Under the pieces are notes generated by a model. It was not told the origin of the DNA. It saw only the letters and a list, made by a program, of their open reading frames with translations, and did no database searches. Of a stretch of DNA of 14,524 nt, positions 13,127 to 14,524 are shown one piece after another. The stretch is from Merdicola sp048393175 (GTDB lineage Bacteria > Bacillota > Clostridia > TANB77 > CAG-508), in assembly GCA_048393175.1 (NCBI GenBank), contig DBFJJM010000028.1, positions 1 through 14,524 on the forward strand. Direction: 5' to 3'. Within the stretch, counting starts at the first letter, position 1, and each line of letters opens with the position of its first letter. The position numbers and the translations under genes are program-made.

Positions 13127-14492
13127 TCAATTAATCGATTATTTAAAAGAGAAAAACATTCTTATTTTAGGATTTGGAGCAGAAGGAAAATCTACTTATG
13201 AATTGATACGAAAATATCTTCCTACTATACCTTTGACGATTTCCGATAAAAAGGATATTTTAGCTTTACAAACAAATCAAGAATTACAAAAGGACTCTGC
13301 TTTAACTGTTATTTCTGGAGAATCTTATTTAGAAAATTTAAACCAATATGATTGTATTATTAAATCACCAGGTGTTTGTTTAAAACAAATAGATACCTCT
13401 TCTTTTTGTGATAAAATTACTTCTCAGCTTGAGTTACTATTACAATTTTTTCCGGTTTCAAGCATTGGAATCACAGGAACAAAAGGAAAAAGTACCACTA
13501 GTACTTTAATTTATACGATTCTAAAAGAACAAAAAAAAGACGCTTTATTGTTAGGCAATATTGGTATTCCTATTTTTCAGTTTTTAGAAGAAATTCACCC
13601 CCATACTATTCTAGTATTAGAATTATCTGCTCACCAATTACAGTATGTTCACCACTCTCCTCAGATTTCTATTTTACTAAACCTTTTTCCTGAACACCTA
13701 GATTTTTATTCTTCTCTTGACCAATATGTAAAAGCAAAATTTAATATTGCACAGTTTCAAAAAAAGGAAAACTACTTTTTATATAATGCTGATAATCCAC
13801 TTATTTTAGATTTCTTACAAAAGAATATTTTATTATCACACTGTTATGCCGTTACGTATGAAAATAACGCTTGTCCTTCTACTGCTAAAAAGGTATATCA
13901 AAAAGAAGAAAAAATTTACTTAGAACAAAAACCACTTTACTGTATTTCACAGCAAAGAAAATTAGTAGGAACGCATAATTTAAATAACATCATGTTTGCA
14001 CTTGCGGTAAGTGAAATTTTACAATTAAATCTAGAACAAACTATACAAAGTATACAAAATTTTTCTCCTCTTCCACATCGTATTGAACTAGTTGGAAAAT
14101 ATAATGGGGTCATTTATTACGATGATGCTATCGCTACTATTCCAGAAGCAACCATTCAATCTATTGAAGCATTAGAAAACGTTAATACTTTAATTATAGG
14201 AGGAATGGATAGAGGAATTGATTTATCGAAAATAATATCTTTCTTAAATACTGGAGTCGTAGAGCATGTTATTTGTATGCCTACTACTGGAAATTATATT
14301 GGAGAGAAAATTTCGAATCCGAAAGTAAAAGTGTATTTTGCTCCTACTTTAGAACAAGCCGTACAAACAGCCAAAGCAAAGACCAAAAAGGAACAAATTT
14401 GTTTACTTTCTCCTTCTGGTCCTAGTTATGAATTTTTTCAAAATTTTAAAGAAAAAGGAGACAAGTTTCAAGAATTAGTAAAACAAAATTGA
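13119..14492 (+). CDS. murD2: MurD-type UDP-MurNAc-L-Ala amino-acid ligase, probably the L-Glu-adding MurD2
   Basis: A 457-residue Mur ligase of the cytosolic peptidoglycan precursor pathway. It has an N-terminal Rossmann domain (ILGFGAEGKSTYEL, 16-29), ATP loop GTKGKST (120-126), ELSAHQL (168-174, ELSSFQL in ordinary MurD), NLFPEHLD (188-195), the carbamylated-Lys region YVKAKFNI (K207 likely), HNLNN (286-290), PHRIE (319-323) and a C-terminal SPSGPSYEFFQNF. The ordinary MurD D-Glu motif NDSKATN is replaced by YDDAIATIPEA (334-344), losing the Lys. Together with murL next door this points to MurD2, which adds L-Glu to UDP-MurNAc-L-Ala. The start is the ATG at 13119, inside the end of murL; an earlier in-frame TTG at 13089 has no supporting site. 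GAGG at 13109-13112 serves as its ribosome binding site. Confidence 0.86.
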   Translation: MINQLIDYLKEKNILILGFGAEGKSTYELIRKYLPTIPLTISDKKDILALQTNQELQKDSALTVISGESYLENLNQYDCIIKSPGVCLKQIDTSSFCDKITSQLELLLQFFPVSSIGITGTKGKSTTSTLIYTILKEQKKDALLLGNIGIPIFQFLEEIHPHTILVLELSAHQLQYVHHSPQISILLNLFPEHLDFYSSLDQYVKAKFNIAQFQKKENYFLYNADNPLILDFLQKNILLSHCYAVTYENNACPSTAKKVYQKEEKIYLEQKPLYCISQQRKLVGTHNLNNIMFALAVSEILQLNLEQTIQSIQNFSPLPHRIELVGKYNGVIYYDDAIATIPEATIQSIEALENVNTLIIGGMDRGIDLSKIISFLNTGVVEHVICMPTTGNYIGEKISNPKVKVYFAPTLEQAVQTAKAKTKKEQICLLSPSGPSYEFFQNFKEKGDKFQELVKQN

Positions 14493-14524
14493 ACCGAAAA
14501 ATAGAAGAAAAAAGAAAGAAGAGT

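Overview
The window is low-GC (roughly 30%), gene-dense and AT-biased. It has strong AGGAGG-type ribosome binding sites, several TTG/GTG-initiated frames and consensus sigma-A promoters, all typical of a Bacillota genome. Sporulation-type genes (a PdaB-like membrane-anchored deacetylase, a Cys-rich coat-like protein, a gamma-D-Glu-Dap peptidase of the YqgT/ENP I type) and the overall style point to a spore-forming member of the Clostridia. The species cannot be named from this sequence.

Layout. Left block (48-2342, minus strand): a polysaccharide deacetylase with an atypical motif 1; a small, richer-GC gene of unknown function (1003-1230) with its own sigma-A promoter, a palindrome over the start-site region and a strong C7/G7 hairpin behind it; and an extended SDR (epimerase/dehydratase family) that starts at TTG. 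A Cys-rich protein (2515-2952, plus strand) follows and converges through a shared terminator on a minus-strand cassette. That cassette holds two half-size TSUP (TauE/SafE-like) membrane proteins and, overlapping the second by ATGA, an extra 46-residue membrane peptide gene. Upstream of it lie the minus-strand DNA-repair genes ruvA and rarA, driven by one strong promoter.

Middle block: a cardiolipin synthase (6047-7585, plus strand) converges through a perfect 14-bp-stem terminator on copA (7618-10113, minus strand). The CopA reading frame runs without a stop into a complete CopZ-like copper chaperone domain, and that domain still carries its own ideal Shine-Dalgarno and ATG inside the frame. 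The gene therefore looks able to make both a fused pump and a free chaperone.

Right block (plus strand): an M14 gamma-D-glutamyl-Dap-type peptidase, then about 590 bp with no intact gene (a long inverted repeat, an apparently decayed minus-strand frame, and a hairpin followed by a T run). Last comes an overlapping pair recognised as murL (UDP-MurNAc-L-Ala-L-Glu epimerase) and murD2 (an L-Glu-adding MurD-type ligase). That pair is the alternative route for placing D-glutamate in peptidoglycan, best known from Xanthomonas, and it is unexpected in a clostridial context.

Themes: several genes act on peptidoglycan (deacetylase, M14 peptidase, MurL/MurD2) or the envelope (cardiolipin synthase, TSUP pair). 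The rest are DNA repair and copper handling. No tRNA, rRNA, CRISPR array, insertion sequence or phage gene was seen.
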